A stretch of 6,761 nt of DNA, from the NCBI GenBank assembly GCA_947584105.1, contig CANPWK010000059.1, positions 1 through 6,761 of the forward strand. The letters run 5' to 3'. The translations under genes and the position numbers were made by a program. Positions within the stretch are counted from its first letter, which is position 1; each line of letters starts with the position of its first letter. Source of the DNA: an uncultured Bacilli bacterium (GTDB taxonomy: Bacteria; Bacillota_I; Bacilli_A; RF39; UBA660). This document shows positions 5,206-6,761 of the stretch, in pieces. The notes beneath the pieces were generated by a model. The model was not told the DNA's origin and did no database searches. It saw only the letters and a list, made by a program, of their open reading frames with translations.

Positions 5206-6761
5206 AGTATTCTTTTTTAATATTAAACTTATGATAATAATAGCTACAACTATTAAGATAATTCCAACTACTACTATAAATACTGGATTTTTAAGTAATG
5301 TATTAGGTACATTTACTTTGGTACTTCCTGATTTACTAATAGTAATTACTGGACAAATTGTTCCACCATTTGCAACATTTGTTGAAATAATAGCATTACC
5401 ATGGTATCCACTCATTCCATATGCAGTACCAACCCATACCGAATTTTGAGCGTAATTAGCAAATGTCCCACTACTTATTCTATAAATTAAATAATTTGAA
5501 TCTTCCTGCGGTGTCATGGTCCAACATCCACTTAGCGTAAATGGTGTATCATCAGTTATAGCATAATAATCTAAATCTTTTGTTGGTTGATTCAAAGTAT
5601 TAACTCTAGCTTTATAATATAATTCTGAGGTAAGTTCGTCAACTGTTATTAACCTTGCTTTATATCCAAGAGTATCTTCTACTAAACTTAAACCACTTAA
5701 ATACTCGTTACTCCAAGCATCAACTATTTGTTTGACATATGACTTTTTATAATCGTTAGTACAACCAGATACATTAGTATATCTACCATTTTCAGAATCA
5801 AAATCAGGTTGACATTTTTTATCATTATAATATATAGCCGTTCCAATTGTATAATTAGCAGATGTTAAATCATCTAAATATCCCCCCAAATAAGTAGTAA
5901 CTCTATTGTTCCAGTCATCTGTTAAATTAGTTATTTCAGCCATTGTAAGTGGAACAGCTTTAATCATTGTTAGAGTTTTATCAGATGAACTAGAATTTTT
6001 TATAACATAAAAATCTATACCATTATATCTAATTACATCTCCCACTTTAAACTCTTTATCATTAATTGCCTTTTTAATAATAGCCTGTTTTTGACTAGTA
6101 AATTTAGCACTTTTCTTTAAATGTATTACTGGACGGACCATGTCAGATTGATCAGCAACCCATAACTGAAAACTAGAATTGTAAATCATATTATCTTTAC
6201 CGCTACTATCTTCATCACTTGGGGTCATTGTCCAAAAATCATATCTACTAATTAATCTTGCAAACATATTATTTAATCCTTTAGTAAAAAATAAACTAGA
6301 TAAATTATTATACTCATCTTTTGTTATTAATCTTGCTTTGTAATTATCAGTAAAATCTTGTGAAATTGGTGTTTCAGAATTGTCATAATCATAATATTTA
6401 TATGTTGTTGTTATAGATACTTCTTTTAAATCATTTTGATCTAATACCCCATTACTCCAACCATCTACTATATATTTTATATCTGATTCATTATAGTTAA
6501 CTTTACAATCAGAATTATCTAAAGAACTATCTAAATTTCCATCTTTATATTCTTTAATATATCTACAATTTTCACTCGTATAGTATGCAACTGTTGCATA
6601 TTCACTATCATAATAAAATTTATTAAATTCATTCAAAAAAGGATCATTATATTTATTAACATGGTCTTTACCATATTTATTTACTTCATCCCATGTTAAT
6701 GGTTTTGCTTTTAAAAGTGTTAAATAATCACCCTTATCTTCTATTACATAAAAATCAATAT
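5188..6761 (-). CDS. C-terminally anchored surface protein with two repeat modules (5' end beyond window)
   Basis: The frame is open to the right edge, giving 523 visible residues; the start is outside the window. Two related modules (6759-6106 and 6018-5326) each run IDFYVI, KA-PLT, a cysteine pair, an IVD-WSN stretch, YKARLIT-DE, WTMTP and a closing PVI-x-KS, joined by a linker containing KVGDVIRYNG. Then follow VPNT (5310-5299), a transmembrane segment of about 23 residues (5286-5218) and a basic tail KKNTKRSHC. This is the layout of a Gram-positive surface protein held by a C-terminal anchor, most of it outside the cell. The ARLIT / WTMTP / VRPVI pattern recalls large uncharacterised surface-protein families of gut Bacillota (possibly DUF6273-like; from memory, unconfirmed). 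The VPNT motif resembles a sortase signal, but the following residue is Leu, not Gly. Binding partner and function are unknown. It converges on the SEDS gene and shares its terminator. Confidence 0.85.
   Translation of the reverse strand, partial: IDFYVIEDKGDYLTLLKAKPLTWDEVNKYGKDHVNKYNDPFLNEFNKFYYDSEYATVAYYTSENCRYIKEYKDGNLDSSLDNSDCKVNYNESDIKYIVDGWSNGVLDQNDLKEVSITTTYKYYDYDNSETPISQDFTDNYKARLITKDEYNNLSSLFFTKGLNNMFARLISRYDFWTMTPSDEDSSGKDNMIYNSSFQLWVADQSDMVRPVIHLKKSAKFTSQKQAIIKKAINDKEFKVGDVIRYNGIDFYVIKNSSSSDKTLTMIKAVPLTMAEITNLTDDWNNRVTTYLGGYLDDLTSANYTIGTAIYYNDKKCQPDFDSENGRYTNVSGCTNDYKKSYVKQIVDAWSNEYLSGLSLVEDTLGYKARLITVDELTSELYYKARVNTLNQPTKDLDYYAITDDTPFTLSGCWTMTPQEDSNYLIYRISSGTFANYAQNSVWVGTAYGMSGYHGNAIISTNVANGGTICPVITISKSGSTKVNVPNTLLKNPVFIVVVGIILIVVAIIIISLILKKNTKRSHC
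5326..6018 (-). repeat. Surface-protein module B (coding repeat, downstream copy)
   Basis: It begins with IDFYVIKN and ends with CPVITISKSG. It shares the motif order of module A, with a cysteine pair at 5814-5812 and 5763-5761 (16 residues apart). It differs by a longer segment between WTMTP and PVI, and by two extra cysteines, one just before WTMTP (5526-5524) and one replacing Arg of the VRPVI motif (5355-5353). Similarity is at the protein level; the DNA has diverged well beyond a recent duplication. Confidence 0.75.
6106..6759 (-). repeat. Surface-protein module A (coding repeat, upstream copy)
   Basis: The module begins at the window edge with IDFYVI and ends at VRPVIHLKKSA. Its cysteine pair is encoded at 6567-6565 and 6507-6505, 19 residues apart, and probably forms a disulfide outside the cell. 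It also has YKARLIT and FWTMTP. Sequence may continue upstream of the edge (the linker KVGDVIRYNG precedes copy B). The offset between the IDF codons of the two copies is 741 bases, or 247 residues. Confidence 0.75.

Noticed and set aside
5231..5449. Plus-strand open frame of 72 codons
   Set aside because: It lies antisense inside the C-terminal part of the surface-protein gene, has no ribosome binding site, and its hydrophobic, Thr/Pro-rich product is what the opposite strand of a TM and repeat region would give.
6634..6636. TTG as the start of the surface-protein gene
   Set aside because: The frame stays open to the window edge and encodes a continuation of module A (IDFYVI, KAKPLT) that matches module B, so the real start is beyond the window.
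1..6761. Mollicute-type code with TGA read as Trp
   Set aside because: The Trp codons checked are TGG and none of the frames needs TGA readthrough. No gene here ends in TGA either, so the window does not positively exclude it.

Overview
The window is very AT-rich and reads as the genome of a low-GC, endospore-forming Bacillota. The spore evidence is an alpha/beta-type SASP gene cut by the left edge, a KinB-like sporulation-type histidine kinase, and a perfect Spo0A box (with two looser copies at 10-bp steps) directly upstream of that kinase. Trp codons checked are TGG and every visible stop is TAA or TAG. Short 5' leaders and compact intrinsic terminators suggest a small genome, perhaps an uncultured gut Bacilli/Erysipelotrichia-like lineage, but the exact taxon cannot be told from the sequence.

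Layout, left to right. (1) 3-191, minus: SASP start, with a possible sigma-G-type promoter and a perfect 7-bp inverted repeat around its -10. (2) 265-1440, minus: thiI, tRNA 4-thiouridine synthetase without a rhodanese domain, with its own good promoter. (3) 1510-2310 and 2304-3557, minus: a two-gene operon in which a KinB-like kinase overlaps and is probably translationally coupled to a 266-residue protein I do not recognise; a weak hairpin plus U8 tract ends it. (4) 3631-3945, minus: a one-TM protein with a PTS EIIB-like domain lacking the phosphorylated cysteine, with its own promoter and terminator. (5) 4050-5180, plus: a SEDS-family (RodA/FtsW/SpoVE) peptidoglycan polymerase, divergent from the EIIB-like gene. 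(6) 5188 to the right edge, minus: a large surface protein, N-terminus outside the window, with two copies of a ~220-230 residue extracellular module, a degenerate sortase-like VPNT motif, a C-terminal TM and a basic tail. It converges on the SEDS gene and shares its terminator.

The kinase is an orphan here (no response regulator), as expected for a phosphorelay kinase feeding Spo0A. The 0A-box array suggests Spo0A~P feeds back on the operon. With the SASP and a SEDS gene nearby, the region leans towards sporulation and envelope functions, but most genes are separate transcription units, so the neighbourhood is only mild evidence of shared function. No tRNA, rRNA, CRISPR array, insertion sequence or phage gene was seen. 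All intergenic gaps are under about 110 bases.
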